The position numbers were made by a program, and so were the translations under genes. Positions 38,895-48,914 of a stretch of DNA of 64,000 bases are shown one piece after another. The first letter of the stretch is position 1, and every line of letters starts with the position of its first letter. Below the pieces are notes generated by a model, which had not been told where the DNA came from, ran no database searches, and saw only the letters and a program-made list of their open reading frames with translations. Source of the DNA: JACQAP01 sp035548375 (GTDB lineage Bacteria > Pseudomonadota > Gammaproteobacteria > Burkholderiales > JACQAP01); contig DASZTG010000044.1 of assembly GCA_035548375.1 (NCBI GenBank), positions 62,001-126,000 of the forward strand, in the 5' to 3' direction.

Positions 38895-39557
38895 ATGACA
38901 AGCACTCGCAAATCGTTTGCCGCCATCCTTGTTGTTCTGGCGTCCTGCCTGCTTTCATTCGCCGCGTCCGCCGCCCCGGTGCTGGACAAGGAGTACAGCC
39001 TGGTCAAGCCGGCGCAGCCGCAGGCGGCCGGCACCAAGGGCGTTGAAGTCCTGGAGTTTTTCAACTATGCGTGCCCGCATTGCTACGAGTTCGAGCCGCA
39101 CCTGAAGGAATGGCTGAAGAACAAGCCCAAGAACGTCGATTTCCACTACGTCCACGCGATCTTCAACGAACGCATGTTCCCGCTCGCCAAGATCTTCTAT
39201 TCGCTGGAGGAAATGGGCCTGCTCGAGAAAATGCACGACAAGGTCTATTTCGCGATCCACCAGCAGCAATTGAACCTGACGGATCGAGCGATCCTGCTGA
39301 AGTGGATCGGCGAGCAGGGCGTCGACGCCAGGAAATTCGAAGCCGTCTACGATTCATTCAGCATCAACAACAAGGTCCAGCGGGCCGCCAAGATGACGCG
39401 CGACTATCACATCCCGGGCACGCCCTATCTGGTCATCGGCGGCAAGTTCATGACCGGCCCGTCGATGGCTGTGGGCGCGAACGGAACAGTGGACCATGGC
39501 CGGCTCGCGCAGATCATCAATGAGCTGGTCGACATGAGCCAGGGCGGCGCGCGCTGA
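38895..39557 (+). CDS. dsbA: thiol:disulfide interchange protein DsbA
   Basis: 220 residues with a signal peptide ending at AASA (about residue 26). The thioredoxin fold has active site C60-P-H-C63 in FNYACPHCYEF and the cis-proline loop GTPYLVI. It introduces disulfides into periplasmic proteins such as LptD. It is followed after 17 bases by a paralogue with a different active site. Confidence 0.95.
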   Translation: MTSTRKSFAAILVVLASCLLSFAASAAPVLDKEYSLVKPAQPQAAGTKGVEVLEFFNYACPHCYEFEPHLKEWLKNKPKNVDFHYVHAIFNERMFPLAKIFYSLEEMGLLEKMHDKVYFAIHQQQLNLTDRAILLKWIGEQGVDARKFEAVYDSFSINNKVQRAAKMTRDYHIPGTPYLVIGGKFMTGPSMAVGANGTVDHGRLAQIINELVDMSQGGAR

Positions 39558-39574
39558 CCCGCGTTCGCGGGAAC

Positions 39575-40222
39575 GTGAAACGGCGGCTTGCCTCGACGAT
39601 ATCCGCGATCGTGCTGGTCGCGGCTGGGCTGATAGCGGAGCCCGTGGCCGCCGCGGCGGAACCGATGCAGGACGTGGACTACGTGCTCATCGCGCCGCAG
39701 CCGACGCCGCCCGGCAAGATCGAAGTCATCGAATTTTTCTTTTACGGCTGCGAATCCTGCAGCCGCCTCGAACCGCGCCTGCAGGACTGGCTGAAGCAGC
39801 TTCCCGCGGACGTGGAATTTCGCCGCATCCCCGCCATACGTCGCACGGCGTGGGCGCAGTTGACCCGCCTTTATTACGCGCTCGAAGAACTGGGCGAGAT
39901 CGACCGGCTTCACGCCAGCATCTATCGCGCGATCCATGAAGTCGGCCTCAATCTCGCTTATTCGTCCGATCGGGCGGAGTGGGCGCGCAATGCCGGGATC
40001 GATCCCGACAAGCTGGAGCAACTCATCGAGTCGGACGGCGTGCAGGTCCAGTTGCAGCGGGCACGCGATACCACGGTGGCTTATGGCATCCGGGCCACGC
40101 CGTCTTTCGTCGTGGATGGCAAATACCTCACCAGCGGCGGGACCGTGGGAGCGCTTGACGCGGTGCTACCGGTCGTCGATGGACTGATCGAGAAAGCGCG
40201 GGCGACGAAGGCGGCGAAATGA
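39575..40222 (+). CDS. DsbA-family paralogue with CESC active site
   Basis: 215 residues from a GTG at 39575. A signal peptide ends near AAAAEP (about residue 29). The thioredoxin fold is complete, with C59-E-S-C62 in FFYGCESCSRLEP and cis-Pro in ATPSFVV. The dipeptide between the cysteines differs from the PH of its neighbour, and such residues set redox potential, so a different role (for instance substrate-specific, or reduced in vivo) is possible. The arrangement suggests tandem duplication followed by divergence. Confidence 0.85.
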   Translation: MKRRLASTISAIVLVAAGLIAEPVAAAAEPMQDVDYVLIAPQPTPPGKIEVIEFFFYGCESCSRLEPRLQDWLKQLPADVEFRRIPAIRRTAWAQLTRLYYALEELGEIDRLHASIYRAIHEVGLNLAYSSDRAEWARNAGIDPDKLEQLIESDGVQVQLQRARDTTVAYGIRATPSFVVDGKYLTSGGTVGALDAVLPVVDGLIEKARATKAAK

Positions 40223-40995
40223 AGCCGCAGTTGAGCGTCGTCATCACCGGCGCATCCAGCGGCATCGGCAGGGCGCTCGCGATGGAATACGCCGCGCGCG
40301 GCGCCACCCTTGGCCTCATCGCGCGCCGCGAAGACCTGTTGACGCAGCTTGCGTCGTCGCTGCCGGTGCGTTCCTGTGCCTACGCATTGAACGTCACTGA
40401 TGCGCAGGCACTGGCGCACGCGGCAGCGGATTTCACTGCCCGTGTTGGTTGTCCCGACATCGTCATCGCCAGCGCGGGTGTGAGCGTCGGCACGCTGACG
40501 GAAGAAGCCATGGACAATGCCGTATTCGAGGAAGTCATGGCGACAAACGTGCTGGGAACCATGCTGACCTTCCAGCCCTTCCTCGAAGCAATGCGATTGC
40601 GACGCGGAGGCACGCTTGTCGGCATCGGCAGCATTGCAGGTTTTCGCGGATTGCCGGGTGCGTCCGCCTATTCGGCATCGAAGGCGGCAGTGATGTCCTA
40701 TCTGGAAAGCCTGCGCCTGGAATTGCGTGACAGTGGGGTGGCGGTGGTGACGATCTGCCCGGGCTATGTCGCCACGCCGATGACCGCGAAAAATCCGTAC
40801 CGCATGCCCTTCCTCATGGATGCAGGCAAGGCCGCAATAAAAATCGCCGATGCCATCGACAGGCGCAGCCGCTTCTACGTACTGCCCTGGCAAATGGGAT
40901 TGGTCGGCGGCGTGCTGAAACGCCTGCCGCGGTGGTTGTATGACTTGCTGTTCGCGCGCGCGCCGCGCAAGCCCCGGCGCACGCCGGCGAGCTAG
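40219..40995 (+). CDS. short-chain dehydrogenase/reductase
   Basis: 258 residues, a Rossmann fold. NAD(P)-binding TGASSGIGRALA is at residues 10-21, NVT and SAG motifs follow, a catalytic Ser lies in GSIAGFRG, and the YSASK catalytic pair is at about 154-158. The last 40 residues are basic and partly hydrophobic (VLKRLPRWLYDLLF), suggesting membrane association. The substrate cannot be assigned. It overlaps the preceding gene by 4 bases and shares a CTAG with the convergent HAD gene. Confidence 0.88.
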   Translation: MKPQLSVVITGASSGIGRALAMEYAARGATLGLIARREDLLTQLASSLPVRSCAYALNVTDAQALAHAAADFTARVGCPDIVIASAGVSVGTLTEEAMDNAVFEEVMATNVLGTMLTFQPFLEAMRLRRGGTLVGIGSIAGFRGLPGASAYSASKAAVMSYLESLRLELRDSGVAVVTICPGYVATPMTAKNPYRMPFLMDAGKAAIKIADAIDRRSRFYVLPWQMGLVGGVLKRLPRWLYDLLFARAPRKPRRTPAS

Positions 40996-41651
40996 CGCAG
41001 GCTGATGCCCAGCACGGACTCCAGCTCGGCGAGCGCCACAGAGGGCTCGTCGACCTTGATGGTGTGCATGCCCATCGATCGCGCCGGCTTCAGGTTGGTG
41101 CCCAGGTCATCCAGATAAACTGCCTGTTGCGGCGAAATGCCTAGCTGCCCGCAGGCCAGTTCGAAAAAGCGCGGCTCCGGTTTGCGCACACCGATCTTCG
41201 ACGATTCGATCACGACGTCGAACAACGCGGAAATGGCCTGCCACTCGCCGGCCCGCCCACCATCGCGGTCGATACCGCGGCCCGGTCCCGCGCTCACATT
41301 GTTGGTGACGCAGGCGTTGGTGAAGCGGCCTTTGCACTTCTTGAGCGCGGCGACCATTTCGGGGCGCACCCGGCCGTACAGCAGGTCGATGACGTCGAGC
41401 CCGCGCACCTCGTGTCCGGCTTGTCGGGTTTCCGCCGCGAAGGCTTCGTCGAATTGGGCCGGCGACAATTCCGATCGCTCGAATTGCGCCCACGCATTGT
41501 CATCGTGATTGCGCGCGTTGATGCCGCGCAGGAAATCCTCGGGCAGGTCGCGTTCCTTCTCGAATCGGCGGAACGCCAGGAACGGGCTTTCCGTCATGAC
41601 GCCGCCGAAATCCCACAGGACGGCGCGAATCGCGGGGTTCGGCGCCGTCAC
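40992..41651 (-). CDS. HAD-superfamily hydrolase (subfamily IA)
   Basis: 219 residues from a GTG at 41651. The four HAD motifs are present: motif I DFGGV in AVLWDFGGVMTES, motif II TNN, motif III lysine in KIGVRKPEPRFF, and motif IV DDLGTN in VYLDDLGTNLKPA. The first Asp is the nucleophile but the second is replaced by Gly (DFGG), as in some epoxide-hydrolase-like or ACAD10-like members. The GTG overlaps the TGA of the upstream TPR gene as GTGA, so translation is coupled. The substrate is unknown. Confidence 0.85.
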   Translation of the reverse strand: MTAPNPAIRAVLWDFGGVMTESPFLAFRRFEKERDLPEDFLRGINARNHDDNAWAQFERSELSPAQFDEAFAAETRQAGHEVRGLDVIDLLYGRVRPEMVAALKKCKGRFTNACVTNNVSAGPGRGIDRDGGRAGEWQAISALFDVVIESSKIGVRKPEPRFFELACGQLGISPQQAVYLDDLGTNLKPARSMGMHTIKVDEPSVALAELESVLGISLR

Positions 41652-42121
41652 TTCTTGGTTTTCTTGTAGGCGTCGACCGCGCGCTTGAGTTCCTTGAGCT
41701 CTTCGCAAGGAATCGGCGAACACAGCCGTTGCAGTTCCGCGAGGTGCTGCTCCGCCTTGGGCAGGTCGTTCGTCATCAGGTAGGCTTCGCCGACGTACTC
41801 ATGCGCATGCTTGTTGTTCGGGTCCAGCTTGAGCGCTTCCCCGTACTGCTCGAACGAAGCGTCCATGTTGCCGTTCTTGCGGTAGGCGTAGCCGAGCATG
41901 CTGTGCGCGTCCGAATTGTTGGGCGAGCCCTGCACCGCCTTGGTCAGAAGTTCGATGGCCCGCTTCCAGTCCTGCGATTCCAGCGCGCGCTTGCCCAGCT
42001 GGAAGTTCGGATCGGTGCTCTCCGATTCCTCGGCGCCCATGTTCGCCATGGCGAGCATCGTCGACATGACGCAACACGCAGCCAGCGCTGCCTGGCATGT
42101 GACCGACACCAATCTGTGCAT
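41648..42121 (-). CDS. exported tetratricopeptide-repeat protein
   Basis: 157 residues from the ATG at 42121, which has GGAGG five bases upstream. An N-terminal signal region (about residues 1-27, with Cys near 9, 15 and 16) is followed by about three TPR units (FQLGKRALESQDWKRAI, DAHSMLGYAYRKNGNMDASF, HAHEYVGEAYLMTNDLPKAE). It probably acts as a periplasmic scaffold; the partner is unknown. A pair of Cys near the C-terminus (LCSPIPCEE) could form a disulfide. Confidence 0.85.
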   Translation of the reverse strand: MHRLVSVTCQAALAACCVMSTMLAMANMGAEESESTDPNFQLGKRALESQDWKRAIELLTKAVQGSPNNSDAHSMLGYAYRKNGNMDASFEQYGEALKLDPNNKHAHEYVGEAYLMTNDLPKAEQHLAELQRLCSPIPCEELKELKRAVDAYKKTKK

Positions 42122-42169
42122 GATGCCCTCCAATGGGCGCATTGCACCCGGGTAAGCCTGCTCTCGCCC

Positions 42170-43987
<1,818 letters not shown>

Positions 43988-44050
43988 AGCGTTAACCGGA
44001 AATTTGGATGATGGATGACGAGGTTTGCGGTCCGATGGAGTCGGTCGTGC

Positions 44051-45421
44051 TCAATCGTGTTTCTTCTTGACGGGCCTCTTCCATCCCGGCACCGAAACCT
44101 GCTTGCTGCGCGACAACGTCAGCGAATCCGCGGGCGCATCCCTGGTGATCGTGCTGCCGGCACCGATCGTCGCCCCCCGCCCTATGGTAACGGGTGCAAC
44201 GAGCTGGGTATCCGATCCGATGAAAGCCTCGTCTTCGATTTGCGTCCGGTATTTGTTGGCCCCGTCGTAGTTGCAGACGATGGTGCCCGCTCCGATGTTC
44301 ACCTTGCTGCCGATGGTCGTGTCGCCGAGGTAGCTCAGGTGATTGGCCTTCGAGCCATTGCCGATTTCGGTCGCCTTGGCTTCCACGAAATTTCCGATGT
44401 GCACCTGGTCTCCCGTGCGCGTGCCCGGGCGAAAGCGGGCAAACGGGCCTATCCTGCACCTGGCGCCGACCACGGCGCCGTCGAGGTGGGAATAGGGCAT
44501 CACTTCGCTTTCCGCGCCGATCTCGACGTTGCGCAACACGCAGCCGGCCCCGATTTTCGCGCCTTGCGCGAGCCTGACCTTGCCCTCGAAGATGCAATTC
44601 ACGTCGATGAAGACGTCCTCACCGCAGTCGAGTTCGCCGCGCTGGTCGAACCGCCACGGATCGGCGAGTGTTACGCCGCGTGACATCAACTCGCGCGCAT
44701 TCTGCAACTGGTGCACGCGTTCCAGGTAGGCGAGCTGGTCCTTGCTGTTCACGCCGAGGATTTCCCATTCGTCGTCGGGGTGCGAGGCGCTGACTTCGAT
44801 GCCCGATTCAGCAGCCATTGCCACGATATCGGTCAGGTAGTACTCCTTCTGCGCATTGCGATTGGTGAGCCTGGAAAGCCAGGTGCGCAGCACGTCGGTC
44901 GGGGCGCAGATGATGCCGGTATTGATCTCGCCGATGGATTTTTGCGCGGCGCTCGCGTCCTTTTCCTCCACCACCCGCAGGATGCGACCGGCCTGGTCGC
45001 GAACGATGCGGCCGTAGCCCATGGGGTTTGCGAGCGTTGCCGTCAGCAGGCGCAGTCCGGATTTCGCCGTGAGCCGTTCGACGGTGGACTTGCGGGTCAG
45101 GGGCACGTCGCCATACAGCACCAGCGTAGTGCCTCCGGGTGCCAGGTGCGGGGCCGCCTGCTGCATGGCGTGCCCGGTGCCCAGTTGCGGCTCCTGGCGC
45201 ACGAATTCGGCGCCGGATTCCCTGAAGGCATCAGGTACGGTCTCGCCGCCATGCCCGTAAACGACGATGGTCCGGTCGGACTGCAGCGCCGCGGCAAGTC
45301 CGAGCACGTGCGAAAGCAGGGGTGTTCCGCCGAGCGCATGCATCACCTTCGGAAGCCTGGAGTGCATGCGGGTTCCCTTGCCTGCGGCAAGGATCACGAC
45401 GTTGAGGGGCGTTTTTTTCAC
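44051..45421 (-). CDS. glmU: bifunctional GlmU (UDP-GlcNAc pyrophosphorylase / glucosamine-1-P acetyltransferase)
   Basis: 456 residues from a GTG at 45421. The N-terminal uridyltransferase motif is ILAAGKGTRMHSRLPKVMH. The C-terminal left-handed beta-helix shows hexapeptide repeats and the acetyltransferase segments NFVEAKAT, NHLSYLGD and CNYDGANKY. It makes UDP-GlcNAc, the common precursor of peptidoglycan and lipid A. Confidence 0.96.
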   Translation of the reverse strand: MKKTPLNVVILAAGKGTRMHSRLPKVMHALGGTPLLSHVLGLAAALQSDRTIVVYGHGGETVPDAFRESGAEFVRQEPQLGTGHAMQQAAPHLAPGGTTLVLYGDVPLTRKSTVERLTAKSGLRLLTATLANPMGYGRIVRDQAGRILRVVEEKDASAAQKSIGEINTGIICAPTDVLRTWLSRLTNRNAQKEYYLTDIVAMAAESGIEVSASHPDDEWEILGVNSKDQLAYLERVHQLQNARELMSRGVTLADPWRFDQRGELDCGEDVFIDVNCIFEGKVRLAQGAKIGAGCVLRNVEIGAESEVMPYSHLDGAVVGARCRIGPFARFRPGTRTGDQVHIGNFVEAKATEIGNGSKANHLSYLGDTTIGSKVNIGAGTIVCNYDGANKYRTQIEDEAFIGSDTQLVAPVTIGRGATIGAGSTITRDAPADSLTLSRSKQVSVPGWKRPVKKKHD

Positions 45422-45471
45422 GGGAAAGAGCGGAAGGTGCGCGCCGGATTATCGCACAGACCCCTCGCAGA

Positions 45472-45495
45472 GTCGCGGGGCACGCTGCCCGCGAC
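45472..45495 (-). terminator. hairpin after the PBP4 gene
   Basis: GTCGCGGG pairs with CCCGCGAC around an 8-nt loop in the 79-base gap between the PBP4 stop and glmU. No U-run follows on the minus strand, so it may only attenuate read-through. Confidence 0.35.
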
Positions 45496-45500
45496 AACCG

Positions 45501-46925
45501 CTATTTTGCGGGATCGGCATGTGCCCATTCCAGCAGCGCGTCCTGCGCTGCCTGGGCATTGCGGGCCTCCGCGTGATTGATCAGCATCACGATGGCAATC
45601 ACGTCTGCGCGTTCGTTGAGCGTGTAGCCGGCGATGGCACGCACGCCGTCGACGTAGCCGGTCTTGACGTGGGATCTTGCTGCCGCGGGTGAATTCGCAA
45701 GGCGTTTTTTCATCGTGCCGTCGACGCTCGTCAGCGAAAGCGAAGCGACGAATTCCGGCATCAGCGGGCTGCGGTATGCCGCGGCCAGCAAGTCACCGAG
45801 ATGGCGCGAGCTGATCCGGTCGGTGCGCGACAGGCCCGCGCCATTTTCGATCGCCAATTCAGGGAAGGACAGGTGGCGATTCATCAGCCAGTTGTCGATC
45901 GCCGATCGCGATTTCTCAAGCGTGGCGGGCGGGTCGTCGCGTGCGCCCAGCGTCAGGTAGATCTGGCGCGCCATGACGTTGATGCTGTACTTGTTGACTT
46001 CGCGCATGAGGTCCGCGAGCGGCGCGGATTCCGAGGTGGCGAACAGGGTCGCGTCGGATGGAACCGCCGCCGGACGCGCACGACCCGTCCACGTTCCGCC
46101 GACCTGTTCCCAGATTTGCCGGAACAGCGTTTGCGCGTATTCATCCGGCGCAAGCAGGCTGAAATAACGGAATTTCTCGCCGCAGGCCGCGGGGAAGATG
46201 CCGCTGAAATACATTACGTCGTCCGCGATTGAAGCCTTTTCCGGCCACGAGTCGCAACCGCCGGCCCCGAGCTCCAGTTTGTTGACCACGAGGATCTGGG
46301 GAAGCACGGGCTCGGAAAAGATCTCGACCGACCGCGTGGCGACGTCGGGCACGAATTGCAGCCGGAACGACTTGTCGTTCAGGAGCAGCGCGTCCGGCCC
46401 GACGTTGTAGGGCCGGGACGGTTCGTTGTCGAACAATGACGGATCGTGCGGGCCGGTCGCGAAGTAGCTCCGGTCCAGCAGCAGGTCGCCGGTGATTTCC
46501 CGTATGCCGCGATGACGCAACTCGCGAAGGAAGGCCCACAGCCTTTCGATGTCGAATTTCGGATCACCATAGCCCTTCAAGGCGAGATTACCCTCCAACC
46601 TGCCGTTTTCGAGCAAGCCATCGATCCACGCTTGCGTCTGCCACTTATATGCCGGACCCAGCAATTCCAGCGCAGCGAAGGTGGTCACCAACTTCATCAC
46701 CGACGCCGGGTTCATCGGCCGGTCGGCATTGACGGCGAGTACCTCCCGGTCGGAAGACAAGTTGCGCACGTAGACGCCGACGTCGGATTCAGGAATGCCC
46801 GCCTGCCCGAGCGCAGCGGATATTTCCGGCGGAAAGATATCGCCCGGCGTCGACTGCGCCCGGACCGGCATCGCCGCCAGCAGGATCAACAGCGGCAGCA
46901 AACAAATGCGGGACATGGAGTGCAT
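45501..46925 (-). CDS. dacB: D-alanyl-D-alanine carboxypeptidase/endopeptidase (PBP4)
   Basis: 474 residues with a signal peptide ending at VRAQ (about residue 24). Class C PBP motifs: SVMK in NPASVMKLVTT, SIN in KYSINVMARQ, and KTG in SHVKTGYVDG. A large insert between the first two motifs is usual for PBP4. It cleaves terminal D-Ala and cross-links in the periplasm. An in-frame ATG at 46916 is an alternative start. Confidence 0.94.
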   Translation of the reverse strand: MHSMSRICLLPLLILLAAMPVRAQSTPGDIFPPEISAALGQAGIPESDVGVYVRNLSSDREVLAVNADRPMNPASVMKLVTTFAALELLGPAYKWQTQAWIDGLLENGRLEGNLALKGYGDPKFDIERLWAFLRELRHRGIREITGDLLLDRSYFATGPHDPSLFDNEPSRPYNVGPDALLLNDKSFRLQFVPDVATRSVEIFSEPVLPQILVVNKLELGAGGCDSWPEKASIADDVMYFSGIFPAACGEKFRYFSLLAPDEYAQTLFRQIWEQVGGTWTGRARPAAVPSDATLFATSESAPLADLMREVNKYSINVMARQIYLTLGARDDPPATLEKSRSAIDNWLMNRHLSFPELAIENGAGLSRTDRISSRHLGDLLAAAYRSPLMPEFVASLSLTSVDGTMKKRLANSPAAARSHVKTGYVDGVRAIAGYTLNERADVIAIVMLINHAEARNAQAAQDALLEWAHADPAK

Positions 46926-46950
46926 TTATCGCAAGATTGCGAAATTCGTG

Positions 46951-48273
46951 TCATTCGATGCGATCGAGGATGGCACACGTGCCCTCGACCAGCAGGTCCA
47001 TATGGTTTTCCTCGATCACATATGGCGGCATGAAGTACACCGTGTTGCCAAGCGGCCGCAATAACAGCCCGCGTGCAAGGGCTTCACCGTGGAAGCGGCG
47101 CGCGAACGCGGGCTCCCTGGCATCGACGTCGAACGCCCAGATCATGCCGGTATTGCGGAAATGGCGGACGCGCGGATGGGCCGAGATCGACGCGCAGCGA
47201 TCCGAAAGCTGCGCGGCCCTGGCTCGATTTGCGGCGATCACGTCCTGCTCGTCGAAAATGTCGAGCACCGCGAGCGCCGCCCGGCAGGCGAGCGCATTGC
47301 CGGTGTAAGAGTGCGAATGCAGAAAGCCGCGGGCGAGCTCGTCGTCGTAGAACGCCTCGTAAATGGCGTCGGTCGTCATGGTCACGGATAGCGGCAGGTA
47401 GCCGCCGGTGAGGCCCTTGGACAGGCACAGGAAATCCGGCTTGATCTGCGCCTGCTCGCAGGCGAGGAAGCTGCCGCTGCGCCCGAAGCCGACCGCAATT
47501 TCATCGGCGATCAAATGCACGCCGAATTCATCGCACAGCCTGCGGGCTTCGCTCAGATAAATCGGGTGATACATGGCCATGCCGCCCGCGGCCTGGACCA
47601 GTGGCTCGAGGATGAGGGCCGCGGTGCGCTCGTGTTGTTCGACGAGATGACTTTGCAACGAAGCCGCGGCACGCATCGCGACGTCCTGCGCGCTTTCGCC
47701 CGCGGTTGCCGCCCGCCAGTCGGGTGAAGGCAGCGGCGTCGTTGTGCGCAAAAGCGCCGAATAGGTGTCGCGGAACAACGGAACATCCGTGACCGACAGC
47801 GCACCCAGAGTTTCCCCGTGGTAGCCGTTGCGAAGGCTGGCGAATCCCGTTTTCTCCGGCTTGCCGCTGTTGCGCCAGTAATGAAAGCTCATTTTCAACG
47901 CGATTTCGACCGCCGACGCGCCGTCGCTGCCGTAGAAACAATGGGAAAGGCCGGTTTTCGAGGATAGCCGCTCGGAGAGGCGCACCACCGGCTCGTGCGT
48001 GAAGCCGGCGAGAATGACGTGTTCCAGCGAACGCAGTTGATCGGCGACGGCGGCGTTGATGCGGGGATTCGCGTGGCCGAAAAGATTGACCCACCACGAA
48101 CTGATGGCGTCGAGATAGCGATTGCCGTCGAAGTCGTAGAGCCACATGCCCTCCCCGCGCGAGATCGGGATCAGCGGAAGGCTCTCGTGCTGCTTCATCT
48201 GCGTGCATGGATGCCAGACGGCCTCCAGGCTGCGCGCGAGCAAATCGTGGTTTCGTGATGCGGGGATTTTCAT
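46951..48273 (-). CDS. bioA: adenosylmethionine-8-amino-7-oxononanoate aminotransferase
   Basis: 440 residues from the ATG at 48273 (MKIPASRNHDLLARSLEAVWHPCTQMKQHE). The frame stays open upstream through groES in antisense, but similarity starts here. WHPCTQM, SSWWVNLFGH, FYGSDGASAVEIALKM, NGYHGETLGALSVTD, ADEIAVGFGRSG and the PLP lysine in LSKGLTGGYLPL are present. It transfers an amino group from SAM to KAPA in biotin synthesis. No other bio gene is in the window. Confidence 0.94.
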   Translation of the reverse strand: MKIPASRNHDLLARSLEAVWHPCTQMKQHESLPLIPISRGEGMWLYDFDGNRYLDAISSWWVNLFGHANPRINAAVADQLRSLEHVILAGFTHEPVVRLSERLSSKTGLSHCFYGSDGASAVEIALKMSFHYWRNSGKPEKTGFASLRNGYHGETLGALSVTDVPLFRDTYSALLRTTTPLPSPDWRAATAGESAQDVAMRAAASLQSHLVEQHERTAALILEPLVQAAGGMAMYHPIYLSEARRLCDEFGVHLIADEIAVGFGRSGSFLACEQAQIKPDFLCLSKGLTGGYLPLSVTMTTDAIYEAFYDDELARGFLHSHSYTGNALACRAALAVLDIFDEQDVIAANRARAAQLSDRCASISAHPRVRHFRNTGMIWAFDVDAREPAFARRFHGEALARGLLLRPLGNTVYFMPPYVIEENHMDLLVEGTCAILDRIE

Positions 48274-48420
48274 CTGGGAAGTCGTGGGCAACGGGCAAGC
48301 GCTGCACAGTAGGCCATCCTCCATCGGCCGATCAAGCCGTGGCGGCGAAACACCAGCCGCGCTCACTTGAATTCGGGAAATCGCAAAAGGGCGGTGCCCG
48401 CTGCGCAATGGCGGACATCT

Positions 48421-48440
48421 ATGTAAGCACACGCTTACAT
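48421..48440. promoter_or_regulatory. perfect 20-bp palindrome, candidate operator
   Basis: ATGTAAGC and GCTTACAT are exact inverted repeats around ACAC. It lies 148 bases before the bioA start and 140 bases before the groES start, in their shared 306-base divergent region. The size and N4 spacing resemble TetR- or LacI-type operators; the protein that binds it is unknown. Confidence 0.5.
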
Positions 48441-48479
48441 CGTATTCGGCCTGATTTGGGCTTCTAGATAATCCCACCT

Positions 48480-48508
48480 CTTGAAATGTCTTTTCGTTCC
48501 CCCTATTA
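48480..48508 (+). promoter_or_regulatory. sigma32-type heat-shock promoter of groESL
   Basis: CTTGAAA at 48480 and CCCCCTATT at 48499 are separated by 12 bases, close to the RpoH consensus (CTTGAAA and CCCCATNT). The -10 box abuts the CIRCE element, so HrcA bound there would block transcription. Confidence 0.75.
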
Positions 48509-48535
48509 TTAGCACTCCCAAGTATTGAGTGCCAA
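48509..48535 (+). promoter_or_regulatory. CIRCE operator (HrcA site)
   Basis: TTAGCACTC, a 9-base spacer and GAGTGCCAA. The left arm is perfect and the right arm differs from GAGTGCTAA at one base. It lies 44 bases before groES in the transcript leader. hrcA itself is not in the window. Confidence 0.92.
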
Positions 48536-48579
48536 GAGAGCCTTGCTCTCGCTACCGTCCATAACAAGGAGACTCCGAA

Positions 48580-48870
48580 ATGAAAATCCGCCCTTTGCAT
48601 GACCGAGTGATCGTCAAGCGCCTGGAGGAAGAGCGCAAGACCGCCTCCGGCATCGTGATTCCCGATACCGCCGCCGAAAAACCCGACCAGGGCGAAGTCA
48701 TCGCCGTCGGCAACGGCAAAGTCCTGGAAGACGGCAAGGTCCGTCCGCTGGACGTCAAGAAAGGCGACAAGATCCTGTTCGGTAAATATTCCGGCCAGAC
48801 CGTCAAGGTCCACGGTGAAGAGCTGCTCGTGATGCGCGAAGAAGACATCATGGGCGTCGTCGAAGCCTAA
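48580..48870 (+). CDS. groES: co-chaperonin GroES
   Basis: 96 residues. MKIRPLHDRVIVKRLEEE and the mobile-loop region KTASGIVIPDTAAEKP are canonical, and the C-terminus is MREEDIMGVVE. A heptameric cap for GroEL. AAGGAG precedes the start and 44 bases separate it from groEL. Confidence 0.98.
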   Translation: MKIRPLHDRVIVKRLEEERKTASGIVIPDTAAEKPDQGEVIAVGNGKVLEDGKVRPLDVKKGDKILFGKYSGQTVKVHGEELLVMREEDIMGVVEA

Positions 48871-48914
48871 GGCGAAATCTCCTCCATCCACAAAAATTCC
48901 AGGAGCACACTTCC

